Assembly (NCBI GenBank): GCA_963765135.1
Contig: CAVXUX010000001.1
Span: forward strand, 248,001-312,000
DNA length: 64,000 nt
From: JACVRW01 sp963765135
Lineage (GTDB): Bacteria; Actinomycetota; Thermoleophilia; Solirubrobacterales; Thermoleophilaceae
Reading direction: 5' to 3'
Made by a program: the position numbers and the translations under genes. Positions 9,364 to 18,683 of this stretch are shown here, piece by piece (position 1 is the first letter of the stretch; the number at the start of each line of letters is the position of its first letter). The notes below the pieces were generated by a model, which saw only the letters and a program-made list of their open reading frames with translations, was not told where the DNA came from and ran no database searches.

Positions 9364-10160
9364 TCGTCACGCTGCTCACCGACTACGGCCGCGACGACGA
9401 CTTCGTCGGCGTCTGCCACGGCGTGATCCGCGGCATCGACCCCGAAGCCCAGATCGTCGACATCACCCACGGCATCCAGCGCTACGCGGTGCGCCAGGGC
9501 GCGCTCGTGCTGCGCAACACGCTGCCTTACATGCCGGTCGGTGTGCACGTGGCGGTGGTGGACCCGCAGGTAGGCACCGAGCGCCGCGCGCTCGCGCTGC
9601 GCACGACCGACGGGCGTCTCCTGGTGGGACCCGACAACGGTCTGCTGAGCCTGGCGTGGCCGCGCTGCGGCGGGATCGACCTCGCGGTGGACATCACGCG
9701 CTCGCCGCACCGGCTCGAGCCGGTGTCGGCCACCTTCCACGGCCGCGACATCTTCGCCCCGGTCGCCGCCCACCTCGCACGCGGAGCCGAGCTCGCCGAC
9801 GCGGGCGACCAGCTCGACGAGTCGGAGCTGCAGACCGTCGGGCTGCCGCGGCCGCGGGTGGAGGACGGGACCGTGGTGGGCCACGCCCTGGTGATCGACC
9901 GCTTCGGCAACGTGGCGATGAACGTCGACCACGACGACATGGCCGGCACCGACATCACGCTCGGCAGCACGGTCGAGCTCGAGGTGGCCGGCGAGCGCTA
10001 CCTGGCGACCTACGCCCAGACCTTCGCGGACGTCAGCCCCGGCGAGCTGATCGTCTACGAGGACGCCTACCGCACGCTCGCGGTGGCGATCAACCGCGGC
10101 GACGCCGCCGCCACGCTCGCCCTGCGGCCGGACGCCGAAGTGCGCCTGCGGCCCCGATGA
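9360..10160 (+). CDS. SAM hydroxide adenosyltransferase (DUF62/chlorinase-fluorinase superfamily)
   Basis: A 266-residue enzyme of the family that hydrolyses S-adenosylmethionine to adenosine and methionine; relatives instead use chloride or fluoride. Hallmarks in order are LLTDYGRDDDFVGV at the N-terminus, IVDITHGI, VHVAVVDPQVGT and GPDNGLLS, followed by the C-terminal beta-barrel (DRFGNVAMNVD). The short active-site spacing and absence of an obvious halogenase insertion favour the hydrolase. The GTG start overlaps the hemD stop (GTGA) and its own stop overlaps birA (ATGA), placing it in one transcription unit with the SAM-using CobA. Confidence 0.9.
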   Translation: MIVTLLTDYGRDDDFVGVCHGVIRGIDPEAQIVDITHGIQRYAVRQGALVLRNTLPYMPVGVHVAVVDPQVGTERRALALRTTDGRLLVGPDNGLLSLAWPRCGGIDLAVDITRSPHRLEPVSATFHGRDIFAPVAAHLARGAELADAGDQLDESELQTVGLPRPRVEDGTVVGHALVIDRFGNVAMNVDHDDMAGTDITLGSTVELEVAGERYLATYAQTFADVSPGELIVYEDAYRTLAVAINRGDAAATLALRPDAEVRLRPR

Positions 10161-10831
10161 TCGGGCACCCCCGCGTCCACTTCCGGCTGACCGACTCCAC
10201 CAACGAGCGGGCCCGCGCGCTCGCAGCCGCGGGCGCGCCGCACGGCACGCTCGTGACGGCCGACGAGCAGAGCGCCGGCCGCGGGCGCCAGGGGCGCACG
10301 TGGAGCGCGCCGCCGAAGTCGGCGGTGCTGATGTCGGTGGTGCTCCGCGAGCTGAGCGAAACGCTGCCGCTGGCAGCCGCTGTGGCTGTCTGCGAGGCGC
10401 TACCGGTTGAGGCGCTGATCAAGTGGCCCAACGACGTCTGGATCGACGGCCGCAAGGTGGCCGGCATCCTGGTCGAGGGGCGTCCACAGGAGGGCTGGGC
10501 GGTGCTGGGAATCGGGCTGAACGTGGCAGCCGAGCAGTTCCCCGATGAGCTGAACGCGACTTCGCTCACGCTGTCCGGTGCGGCTGTGAGCGTTGACGAG
10601 TCGCTCGTGGCGCTGGTCGGGTCTCTGGAAACGTGGCTGTCGCGTTCGACAGAGGAGATCCTGGCTGCGTGGCGCTCCCGCGACGCCCTGCTCGGCCGCA
10701 CCGTGCGCTGGGCCAACGGCAGCCAGGACGGCGTCGCCGCAGGGGTCGACGATTCGGGCGCGTTGATCGTCGACACGGCGGCTGGCCGCGTCACGCTTGA
10801 CGCGGGCGAGGTGCACCTGAGCGCTGGATAG
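10157..10831 (+). CDS. birA: biotin--[acetyl-CoA-carboxylase] ligase
   Basis: It attaches biotin to carboxylase carrier domains through biotinyl-AMP. The 224-residue protein has TDSTNERARAL, the GRGRQGR biotin/ATP loop (about 40-46), KWPNDVW (about 95) with the following Lys of GRKVAGIL, GIGLNV, and a C-terminal SH3-like domain (LLGRTVRW to VTLDAGEVHL). It lacks the N-terminal helix-turn-helix of E. coli BirA, so it is a class I enzyme without a repressor role. The ATG overlaps the previous stop. Confidence 0.93.
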   Translation: MIGHPRVHFRLTDSTNERARALAAAGAPHGTLVTADEQSAGRGRQGRTWSAPPKSAVLMSVVLRELSETLPLAAAVAVCEALPVEALIKWPNDVWIDGRKVAGILVEGRPQEGWAVLGIGLNVAAEQFPDELNATSLTLSGAAVSVDESLVALVGSLETWLSRSTEEILAAWRSRDALLGRTVRWANGSQDGVAAGVDDSGALIVDTAAGRVTLDAGEVHLSAG

Positions 10832-10842
10832 CATCGACCCCC

Positions 10843-11991
10843 ATGCCAGAGCTGAACCGAGTGGTGGTCGTGGGAGGCGGAGTCGGTGGGCTGACGAGCG
10901 CCCTCGCGCTGGCCCGCGCCGGGGTGGACGTCGAGGTGCACGAGAAGTTCGCGCGCATCCAGGAGCGGGCAACCGGCTTCACCCTGTGGTCGTTTGCGAT
11001 CAAGGAGCTGCTCGAGCTGGGATTGGACGATCCGGAGCGGATCGGGCAGCCGATCGAGTTCACCGAGATCCACAACCAGGACGGCAAGCTGATCGAGGAG
11101 ATGCCGGTCGGTGACGTGTCGCGCCAGCTCGGGGCGCCGAGCTGTGACGTGCGCCGGCCGGACATGCAGCGCGCGCTGGTCGAGCTGATCGGCGCGGAGC
11201 GAGTGAAGATGGGCTCCGAGGTGGTCGGGGTGGAGCAGGGCGACGGGACCGCCGAAGTGGTGCTTGCGGACGGAGGGCGCTCGGCCGGCGACCTGGTGAT
11301 CGCCTGCGACGGCGTGCACTCGGTGGTGCGCGACCACGTCGCGGCGGACCCCCAGCTGCGCTACTCGGGCTATGCCGCCTGGAGCGGCCTTCTCGACGGG
11401 TTCGAGCACGAGGGGTTCGGGCCGAACCGGCACGTCGAGATCTGGGCGCGCGGGTCGAAGGGCGGCGTCGCCGACGTAGGCCGCGGCCAGGCGCGCTGGT
11501 ACGTCGTCCACAAGGCGCCGGCCGGATCGAGGACCGGGGCGGCCGACAAGGACGCGATCTTCGAGCACGTCGACGGCTGGTACGAGCTCATCCACGCCGC
11601 CGTCGACGCCGCGCCGGCCGAGACCATCGTCCAGACCGAAGCGTGGGACCTCGAGCCGCTCGACACCTGGATCAGCGGGCGCGTCGTGCTGCTGGGCGAC
11701 TCGGCCCACGCCACCACCCCGTTCGCGTCGATGGGCGCCTGCATGACGATCCAGGACTCGGTCGCCCTGGCGCATGAGCTCCTGTCGGACGCGCCGCTCG
11801 ACGACGCGCTTCGGACCTACCAGGACGCGCGCAAGGCGCGCGACGAGGCGGTCGTGACCAAGTCGCGCAAGATGGGGAAGCTCTCGATGATGCACAGCCC
11901 GATCGCGTCCTGGCTGCGCGACGAGGCCTTCAGCCACATGCCCGCGGACAAGATGCGGGAAGTGACCGAGGAGATGGCGAAGGGCGAGTAG
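10843..11991 (+). CDS. FAD-dependent monooxygenase (PHBH/UbiH-like)
   Basis: A 382-residue group A flavoprotein hydroxylase. The N-terminal dinucleotide motif is VVVGGGVGGLTSALAL; a DG-type segment (GDLVIACDGVHSVVRD) lies near residue 150 and the flavin ribityl motif GRVVLLGDSAHATTPFASMG near 285. The family inserts oxygen into aromatic or polyene substrates with NAD(P)H. The partner and substrate are not indicated by neighbours. It starts 11 bp after birA. It is probably cytosolic. Confidence 0.85.
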   Translation: MPELNRVVVVGGGVGGLTSALALARAGVDVEVHEKFARIQERATGFTLWSFAIKELLELGLDDPERIGQPIEFTEIHNQDGKLIEEMPVGDVSRQLGAPSCDVRRPDMQRALVELIGAERVKMGSEVVGVEQGDGTAEVVLADGGRSAGDLVIACDGVHSVVRDHVAADPQLRYSGYAAWSGLLDGFEHEGFGPNRHVEIWARGSKGGVADVGRGQARWYVVHKAPAGSRTGAADKDAIFEHVDGWYELIHAAVDAAPAETIVQTEAWDLEPLDTWISGRVVLLGDSAHATTPFASMGACMTIQDSVALAHELLSDAPLDDALRTYQDARKARDEAVVTKSRKMGKLSMMHSPIASWLRDEAFSHMPADKMREVTEEMAKGE

Positions 11992-14582
11992 CTAGGCCGC
12001 GTCGCGCTCGTCGCGCGGCTCGCCGGGCGCGTCCTGCTCCTCGCCCGGGGCGTCCTGGTCGTCGTCGGGCGCGTCGTCGTCCGGCGGGGCGTCGTCCTCG
12101 TCCGGCGCGTCCTCCGGGCCCTCGTCCGGCGGCGAGTCCGGCTCGGGCGTCTCCTGGCCCTGCGCCTGCGTGACCTTCACCTCGGCGCCCTCAGCGGCCT
12201 GCGCGTCCCCGCCGCCCTTCTTGCGCCGGCGGCGGCCGCCACGGCGGCGCTTGCCCTTCGGGAAGTTCTTCAGCAGCTCGCGGGCCAGCGCGCTCGGCTT
12301 GCGCGCCATGCGCATGCGCGCCCCGTCCAGCACCTGCTGCGCCTCCGGCGTGTGCGCCAGCGCGGCCGCCAGCAGCGCCGCCGACAGCCGCCGGTCCTGC
12401 TTGCGCGCCGCCTGCACCAGCCGCCGCGCATTGCGCGCGTGCGCCGCTCCCGCGGAGTTGACCAGCAGCCCCAGCAGCCGCTTCGTCTCCGGCCACCGCT
12501 GCACCGCGTACTCCTCGTGCACCTCGCGCGAGTACTCGGCCAGGTGCCAGAGCCAGCGCGCCGCCTGGTCGCGCCGGCCGATCTGCTTCTCGGTCAGCGC
12601 CTGCAGGAGCACCTTGACGCCCTCGCGGCGCTCCTCGCGCGACCAGCTGCCCACGATCTCCACGGCGTCGTCGAACGCCTCCGGGTCGCGCAAACTGCCG
12701 ATCTCGCTCAGCGCCCGCAGGCGCAGCTGCGTGTTGCGGTTGCGCCGCAGGCAGGTGACCAGAAAGACCCGGCGCAGCTCGCCGGTCGAGTCGAAGTGCA
12801 GCATCGCCTTCGCCCGGCGCCAGTTGTTCGACGCCACCCGAGCGCCCGCGAGCATCGCCCACGCCTGCTGCTCACCCCAGCTCAGGTGCTCCACCGCGAT
12901 CCGCCACAGCTCGCGCTCGAACACCTGGGCGCGGCGCTGCGGATCGGCCGTCACCGGCACCACGCGACGCTCCACGCGCAGCCGCCGGCCACGCCCGCGC
13001 CGCACCGGCCCGACGACGATCGCGCCGCCGCGGTAGACGTCGCGATCGAGCAGCGAGTGCAGCGTCACCACCGGGTCGTCGTTCGGCGTGGCCGGGTGCA
13101 CGAAGTCGACGACGATCCCGGCCTCCTTGCCGGGCGTCCGGCGCGTCACGCGCCCGACACGCTGCTGGTAGATCCGCTTCGAGGCCGTCGGCGCCAGGTG
13201 CATGCAGACCGTCGCTCGCGGCGAGTTCCAGCCCTCGGCCAGCAGCTGCGCGTTGACCAGCACGTCGATCTCGCCCCGCTCGTAGGCGGCCAGGATGCGC
13301 GTCAGCTCGCGCTTGGGCGTCTCGCCCGAGACCGCCTTCGCCTTCATGCCGGCCTCGACGAACGCCTTCGCCACGTTGTGCGCGTGCTTGACGCCGGCCG
13401 AGTAGACCACGCCGGGGACGTCCTTGAAGCGCGTCTTGTAGAGGTCCGCCACGGCCGTGTTGAACGGCGTCTGGTCGAGCAACGCGGCCAGCTCTTCCTG
13501 GTCGAAGTCCTGATCGACCTCGCCGCGGCGCAGCGGCACGTTGGCGATCGACCGCACGCCCACGCCCGGCGGTATCCGGACGCAGCGGAGCGGCGCGATC
13601 ACGCCCCGGCGAGCGGCCTGTGCCAGATCGAAGCGCGACGTCTGCGTCGGGAACAGGTCCGTCACGTGGCGCGCGATCAGCGCGCCGGTGGCGGTCATCC
13701 CGATGAAGACCGGGCCGAGCCACTGACGGATCGCGGCGCTCGTCTTCTCGCCCAGCGCGGTGTGCGCCTCGTCGCAGATGACGATCGTGTAGGCGTCCGA
13801 GACCTTGCCGGCGTTGCGCACGAACCACTGGTAGGTCTCGACCGTCACGGGCCCGCCGGCCGGCGGCTCGCCGTCGCCGTTCTTGAGCAGCGGCCCCGAG
13901 ATGCGGTTGCGGTAGCCGCGCGTGCGCAGCTCGCCCATGAACTGGTCGACCAGGTTGCGCCGGTGGGTGAGGATCAGGATGCCGCCGGTGCGGGAGGCCT
14001 CGACGAAGCCGAGCGCGGCGACGGTCTTGCCCGCGCCGGTCGCGTGCTCGAACCAGAAGCGGCGGGCCGCGCCGGGGTCCTCGACAGCGGCGTCGGCGGC
14101 GGCCTCCTCCTCGGCCTCCTCTCTCGGATCCCAGTCGAGCGGCTCCTCCTCGGGCAGCTCGTCGCCCTCGATCTCGAGCTCGCCGCTGGGCAGCTCCTCG
14201 GGCGGCGGGGGCTTGCCGTTGGCGCTCTTGCGCGATCTGGAGCTCGGCGGTGAGCGCGATCAGCGTCCCCGAGAGCGCGTCGACCTGGTGCGCGTTCAGA
14301 CGTGGTGCCGTCGGCCAGGTGCGGCTCCTCGTCGGAGAGCAGCCGCTCGAGGCCGAGCATCAGCGAATAGGCGCGTCGCCACTCGACCGAGGGCTCCTCG
14401 CGGCCCGCGTCGAGCTCGGCGAGCGCGTCCTCCAGGGCGGCACGGCGGGCCGTGCCGGGGGCGAGCGCCTGGCCCGGATCCTCTCCGGGCAGCACGAAGC
14501 TCTCGCGTGCGAATTCCTCGGCGCGCGAGAGAACATCGCCCGCGAAGGGCGCGTCAGCTAGGGCAGAGCTTGTCTCAGCCAC
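11992..14582 (-). CDS. DEAD/DEAH-box superfamily 2 helicase with acidic tail, two frame breaks
   Basis: A large SF2 ATPase of about 860 residues. After a helical N-terminal region of about 170 residues and an acidic linker come Walker A (ATGAGKTVAAL), DEAH (ICDEAHTALGE), motif III (GMTATGA) and motif VI (QQRVGRVTRRTPGK), with LAEGWNSPRATVCM before it. A helical repeat-like C-terminal domain follows, then a basic patch (KGKRRRGGRRRRKKGG) and about 50 acidic/Pro residues. No nuclease, methylase or RecQ element is seen. Frame shifts of +1 near 14297 and near 14230 split the N-terminal part. The start is uncertain: GTG 14582 or ATG 14657. Function unknown; chromatin or RNA remodelling and defence are all possible. 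Confidence 0.8.
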
Positions 14583-14773
14583 GTTCGGCGTACTCGTGAT
14601 GGGAAGAGGCCGGAACCGAGCTGGCCGTCTGGGAGTCAGCGGGGTCCCGCCCGTCATGCCCGGCGCTCAAAGAGAGTCCCGCGAGCGTCGGGCGCGCCGG
14701 TCCGATGAGGACCGTCGGCGTGGCTCTATTACAGCACACGAGGCACCGAAATGGGTCTGCCAAGCTTCGGCGG

Positions 14774-15256
14774 GTGCGCCGCCTCGCATTCCTAAGCGTC
14801 TGCCTACTGCTCGCGGCCTGCAACTCGGATGAGGGCTCGAAGCCCACGTCCGGGCCCGATCCGCTCGTCGACGGCGGGCGTCCCGCCTTCGAGGCTTTCG
14901 TCGAGAAGCAGCGCGGCAAGCCGGTCGTCGTAAACAAGTGGGCGTCCTGGTGCGGCCCCTGCCGAGCCGAGTTCCCCTACTTCAAGCATCAGGCCCGCAC
15001 CCGCGAGGGCATCGTCTTCGTCGGTGTCAACTCGAACGACAACGACGGCGACGCGCGCGACTTCCTCGCCGACAACCCCGTGCCGTACAAGAGCTTCAGG
15101 GACCCCAAGCTCGAGGTCGCCGCCGCGTTCAACGGCGTGCAGGCGTTCCCGACGACGGCCTTCTACGACTCCAAGGGCGAGCTGGCCTACACGCACCCGG
15201 GCGGGTACCAGTCCGAGGACCAGCTCGCGGAGGACATCGACCGCTACGCTCGCTGA
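14774..15256 (+). CDS. TlpA-family thioredoxin-like lipoprotein
   Basis: A 160-residue membrane-anchored thiol oxidoreductase. The GTG at 14774 gives a short signal peptide ending in the lipobox LLAAC. The redox motif WASWCGPCRAEF is the TlpA/ResE form, and FPTTAFYDSKG contains the cis-proline. It would act outside the membrane, for example in cytochrome or secreted-protein disulfide reduction. A longer frame to 14705 exists but would bury the signal sequence. It is divergent from the helicase and followed directly by the GNAT gene. Confidence 0.88.
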   Translation: MRRLAFLSVCLLLAACNSDEGSKPTSGPDPLVDGGRPAFEAFVEKQRGKPVVVNKWASWCGPCRAEFPYFKHQARTREGIVFVGVNSNDNDGDARDFLADNPVPYKSFRDPKLEVAAAFNGVQAFPTTAFYDSKGELAYTHPGGYQSEDQLAEDIDRYAR

Positions 15257-15259
15257 CTT

Positions 15260-15703
15260 CTGGACCTACGGCCTGCACAGAGCGAATCTGAGATCGCGGC
15301 CGCGCTCGACCTGCGCGAGCGCGTGTTCAGCGGTGAGCAGGGCGTCTCGATCGCAGCGGACCGGGACGGTCGCGACGGCGAGTCCACCCACCTCGTGGCG
15401 ATCGAGGACGGACGCGTGATCGGCACCTGCAGGCTGCTGTTCCGCGGCAACGTGGCGCGCCTGGGGCGGCTTGCGGTCGAGCCTGAACGGCGCGGCGAGG
15501 GGATCGCCGCGGCGCTGCTGGCCCTGGCCGACGGCGTCGCGCGCGAGCAGGGCGCGAACGCGATCTCGCTGCACGCGCAGACCTACGCCCGCCAGCTCTA
15601 CCTCGACGCCGGCTACGAGGAGCGCGGCCCCGAGTTCGTCGAGGAGGGCATCGAGCACGTGGCGATGGGCAAGCGGCTCGACCAGAGCACGGCGCGCCCG
15701 TGA
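15260..15703 (+). CDS. GNAT-family N-acetyltransferase
   Basis: A 147-residue acetyl-CoA-dependent acyltransferase. The acetyl-CoA loop reads LAVEPERRGEGIAAALL, preceded by the beta-strand RVIGTCRLLF, with LHAQTYARQLYLDAGYEE at the end; this order resembles ElaA/YjcF-like GNATs. The first beta-strand and helix (LRPAQSESEIAAALDLRE) are only included if translation begins at the CTG at 15260, three bases after the TlpA stop; the next in-frame start, GTG 15323, would remove them. A rare CTG start or re-initiation is therefore likely. The stop overlaps the galT start. Confidence 0.82.
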   Translation: MDLRPAQSESEIAAALDLRERVFSGEQGVSIAADRDGRDGESTHLVAIEDGRVIGTCRLLFRGNVARLGRLAVEPERRGEGIAAALLALADGVAREQGANAISLHAQTYARQLYLDAGYEERGPEFVEEGIEHVAMGKRLDQSTARP

Positions 15704-16692
15704 GCCCCGAGCTGCGCATCGACCCGCTGTCCGGGCTGCGAGTGATCGTGGCCGGCGAGCGCGGCTCGCGGCCGGGGGCGTTCCTGGACGTGCCGGCGCG
15801 CCCGGCGATCGACCCCGAGGGCGACCCGTTCGCCGCCGGCCACGAGGACCGCACGCCGCCCGAGCTGTACCGCCTCCCCGGCGCCGACGGCAGCTGGGCG
15901 GTGCGGGTGGTGCCGAACCTCTACCCCGCTCTGTCCCCGGGCGAGGCCGCCCCGGGCGACGATCCGCTCGCCGGCGGCCGCGGCGAGCCCAACCTGTTCG
16001 CCGCCCAGCCCGCCAGCGGGGCCCACGAGGTAATCGTGAACGCGCCCGACCCGGTGCACTCGCTGGCCGAAGTCTCCCCCGAGCAGGTCGAGGCCGCGAT
16101 GTCGGTATGGCGCGAGCGCATGCGGACGCACGCCGACTCGGCCTACGTCCACGTGATCGTCAACGAGGGCAAGGAGGCGGGCGCGTCGCTGCCGCACACG
16201 CACGCTCAGCTCTACGGGCTGCCGTTCGTGCCGGCGGCGGTCGCCCGCGAGCGCGAGCGCTTCACCGCCTACTCGGACCGCACCCAGGGGCGCAACCTGC
16301 TCGAGGACGTGGTCCAGGAGGAGGTGCGCCGGCGCGACCGGGTCTTCGCCATCGACGACGAGGCCGTCGCGCTCTGCCCGTTCGGCGCGCGCGTGCCGTT
16401 CCACTTCCAGATCGTGCCGCGCCGCCCGGCCGCGCGGTTCTCCGACGACGGGCCGCTGGGCGCCCGGCTGCTCCACGAGTCGCTGACACGGCTGGGGGCG
16501 ACGCTCGGCACGCTGCCCCCGCTCAACATGTGGGTGCGCACGGCGCCGCGCGATGCCGATCGCTTCTGCTGGCGCATCGAGGTGATGCCGCGGCTGGCCC
16601 AGCTGGCCGGGCTCGAGATCGGCACCGGCGTCCACCTGAACGTGCTGGCCCCGGAAGACGCGGCGGAGCGGCTGCGCAGCGCCGAGCTGTAG
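15700..16692 (+). CDS. galT: galactose-1-phosphate uridylyltransferase
   Basis: A HIT-superfamily enzyme of 330 residues that exchanges UMP between UDP-glucose and galactose-1-phosphate. The nucleophile motif is SLPHTHAQLYG (HxH), with upstream VVPNLYPAL and GAHEVIVNAPDP. The second domain has CPFGARVPFHFQIVP. A canonical zinc-ligand set is not obvious, as in many actinobacterial members; some act as ADP-glucose or other NDP-sugar phosphorylases, so the sugar specificity is not certain. No other Leloir gene adjoins. Confidence 0.85.
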   Translation: MSPELRIDPLSGLRVIVAGERGSRPGAFLDVPARPAIDPEGDPFAAGHEDRTPPELYRLPGADGSWAVRVVPNLYPALSPGEAAPGDDPLAGGRGEPNLFAAQPASGAHEVIVNAPDPVHSLAEVSPEQVEAAMSVWRERMRTHADSAYVHVIVNEGKEAGASLPHTHAQLYGLPFVPAAVARERERFTAYSDRTQGRNLLEDVVQEEVRRRDRVFAIDDEAVALCPFGARVPFHFQIVPRRPAARFSDDGPLGARLLHESLTRLGATLGTLPPLNMWVRTAPRDADRFCWRIEVMPRLAQLAGLEIGTGVHLNVLAPEDAAERLRSAEL

Positions 16693-16705
16693 GTTTCCGC
16701 CGCCG

Positions 16706-17303
16706 ATGCCGCCAACCCCCCGCCAAGTCCCCATGTTCGCGGCCGAGTCCCCGCAGGAGCCGCTGCCCTACGGGCGCTGGGCCGAGGCGCTCGGCGAGCA
16801 GTTCGCCGCCGCGGCGCCGGACGGAACCTCGGTCGAGGCCGCGCGACATCGCCTGGTTCCCCGAGCGCACCTGGAACGGGCGCACCTACGTGCCGGCCAC
16901 GGCGCCGGCCGGCGACGGCGAGGTGTTCGGGTACGTCTCCTACACGCGCGAGCACGAGGGCGCCCAGGCAACCGACTACGTCGCGACGGCCGACTTCACC
17001 GAGGAGACCGCGGAGCAGAACCCGGACTGGACGCTCGACCTGTCCGACGAGGAGATCGGCCAGTGGCGCGGCACCGAGGGCCGGCGCGGCGTGGTGACCC
17101 TGGTCTGGGGCGTGGCGCTGGTGCCCAACGGCGTGGTGGCCACCACGGAGCTCGGGCCCACGACGACGGACCAGTGCGAGCTCGTCGAGAACCGCTTCAC
17201 GCTGGTCTCGGTGGACGCCTACACCGGCGACTACGTCGAGGTCCGCCTCTACGGCGCCCGCGGAGCCGAGCTGGCCCGCGAGTCGCTGTACGAGGACGAG
17301 TAG
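16706..17303 (+). CDS. conserved hypothetical protein, one frame break
   Basis: A product of about 199 residues that I do not recognise. The N-terminus is Pro-rich (MPPTPRQVPMFAAESPQEP); the body contains RDIAWFPERTWNGRTYVPATA, an acidic beta-rich middle and GVALVPNGVVATTELGPTT, ending in ESLYEDE. No signal peptide or membrane segment. The frame moves +1 near 16830, just before RDIAWFPER; both sides have consistent codon use. It lies between galT and thiI on the same strand, so it may be co-transcribed with them. Confidence 0.65.
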
Positions 17304-17326
17304 CACCGCTAAGTTCCCTCCCGACG

Positions 17327-18523
17327 ATGGACGGATCGCGGCGCTGCGTGCTGCTCAAGTTCGGCGAGCTGGCTCTCAAGGGGCGCAACCGGCCCCGCTT
17401 CGTGCGCGCGCTCGAACGCAACCTGCGGCGGCTCACGGCCGACCTCGGATCGATCGAGGTGCGCCACCGGGGCGGCGTGTTCATCGTCAGCGGCGACGTC
17501 CCCGAGGACGAGCTCGTGGAGCGCTGCCTGCGACTGCCCGGCGTGAGCGTCGTGCAACCGGCGCTGCGCTGCGAGCGCGACGCCACCACGGCGGCAGACG
17601 CCGCGGTCGAGCTGATGCGCGACCTGCCCGGGCGCACCTTCGCCGTGCGGGCCACGCGGCGCGACAAGCGCTTCCCGCTGCGCTCGATCGAGCTGGCGCG
17701 GCTGCTGGGCGACGCGGTACGGGTGCGGCTCGGCCTGGAGGTGGACCTGAGCACGCCCGACCTCGAGCTGTTCGTCGAGGTGGACCACAAGGAGCTGCTG
17801 GTCTCGGTCGCTCGTCTGCGCGGCGCCGGCGGCCTGCCGGTCGGGACGAGCGGGCGGGCGCTGGTGCTGCTCTCGGGCGGGCTCGACTCGCCGGTCGCGG
17901 CCTACCGGATGATGAAGCGCGGCCTGCGCTGCGACTTCCTGCACTTCTCGGGGCGCCCGTTCACGAGTCCGGACTCGATCTACAAGGCATACGCGCTGGT
18001 CGGGAAGCTCGACCGGTTCCAGGGCGGCTCGCGGCTGTACGTGGTCACGTTCGGCCAGGCACAGAGGCGGCTGGCGACGGCCGGCGCCGGGCGGCTCCAG
18101 GTGCTGTCGCAGCGGCGGCTGATGATGCGAGTGGGGTCGGCGCTGGGCGAGCGGCTCGGGTCCGACGCGCTGGTGACCGGCGACTCGCTGGGTCAGGTCG
18201 CGTCGCAGACGCTGCCCAACCTGGCGGTCGTCGAGGAGGCGGCGGGGCTGCCGCTGCTGCGCCCGCTGATCGACCGCGACAAGTCGGAGATCGTGGACGC
18301 GGCGCGGGCGCTGGGCACCTACGACATCTCGATCCTGCCCGACGAGGACTGCTGCCAGCTGTTCTCGTCGAAGCTCGCCTCGACGCGCGGCCGCTCGGAC
18401 GACCTGCGCGAGATCGAGCGCACAGCCGACGTGGAGGAGCTGGTGGAGCAGCTGGCGGAGTCGGCCGAGCTGTTCCACCCGACGCTCGAAGAGAGGGCTA
18501 AGGTCTCCCTCGAGCCCCGATAG
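17327..18523 (+). CDS. thiI: tRNA 4-thiouridine synthase/thiazole sulfur carrier ThiI
   Basis: A 398-residue protein with an N-terminal ferredoxin-like region (LLKFGELALKGRNR), a THUMP domain and the PP-loop ATPase (VLLSGGLDSPVAAYRM, near 185). It adenylates U8 of tRNA for sulfur transfer and may supply sulfur for thiamine. There is no C-terminal rhodanese domain, as in the short Gram-positive type. Its last residues (SLEPR) and stop codon lie inside the 45-bp repeat that copies the 5' half of the tRNA-Arg gene, so the gene end is fused to the left border of the island. Confidence 0.92.
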   Translation: MDGSRRCVLLKFGELALKGRNRPRFVRALERNLRRLTADLGSIEVRHRGGVFIVSGDVPEDELVERCLRLPGVSVVQPALRCERDATTAADAAVELMRDLPGRTFAVRATRRDKRFPLRSIELARLLGDAVRVRLGLEVDLSTPDLELFVEVDHKELLVSVARLRGAGGLPVGTSGRALVLLSGGLDSPVAAYRMMKRGLRCDFLHFSGRPFTSPDSIYKAYALVGKLDRFQGGSRLYVVTFGQAQRRLATAGAGRLQVLSQRRLMMRVGSALGERLGSDALVTGDSLGQVASQTLPNLAVVEEAAGLPLLRPLIDRDKSEIVDAARALGTYDISILPDEDCCQLFSSKLASTRGRSDDLREIERTADVEELVEQLAESAELFHPTLEERAKVSLEPR

Positions 18524-18552
18524 CTCAGCCGGATAGAGCGACTCCCTCCTAA
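18508..18552 (+). repeat. left 45-bp direct repeat: 5' half of tRNA-Arg(CCT) plus 6-bp flank
   Basis: Base for base identical to 20481-20525. It contains six bases of upstream flank and tRNA nucleotides 1-39, ending exactly at the last base of the anticodon loop. After it the sequence diverges completely (TTGCTCAG here, GGAGTAGG in the intact tRNA). It also encodes the last codons and the stop of thiI. This is the pattern of an attachment-site pair or of a duplication border. Confidence 0.9.
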
Positions 18553-18683
18553 TTGCTCAGGGCGTCCCGGCGGCTACCGGCTGGTGGCTGATCACTGCGA
18601 TAAGGAGGGGCCGCTCTTCACCGCGTTCACCGAGCAGCAACTCGTCCAACAGAACCTCTGCCAGCGGGCTACAGGGGTGCCCG

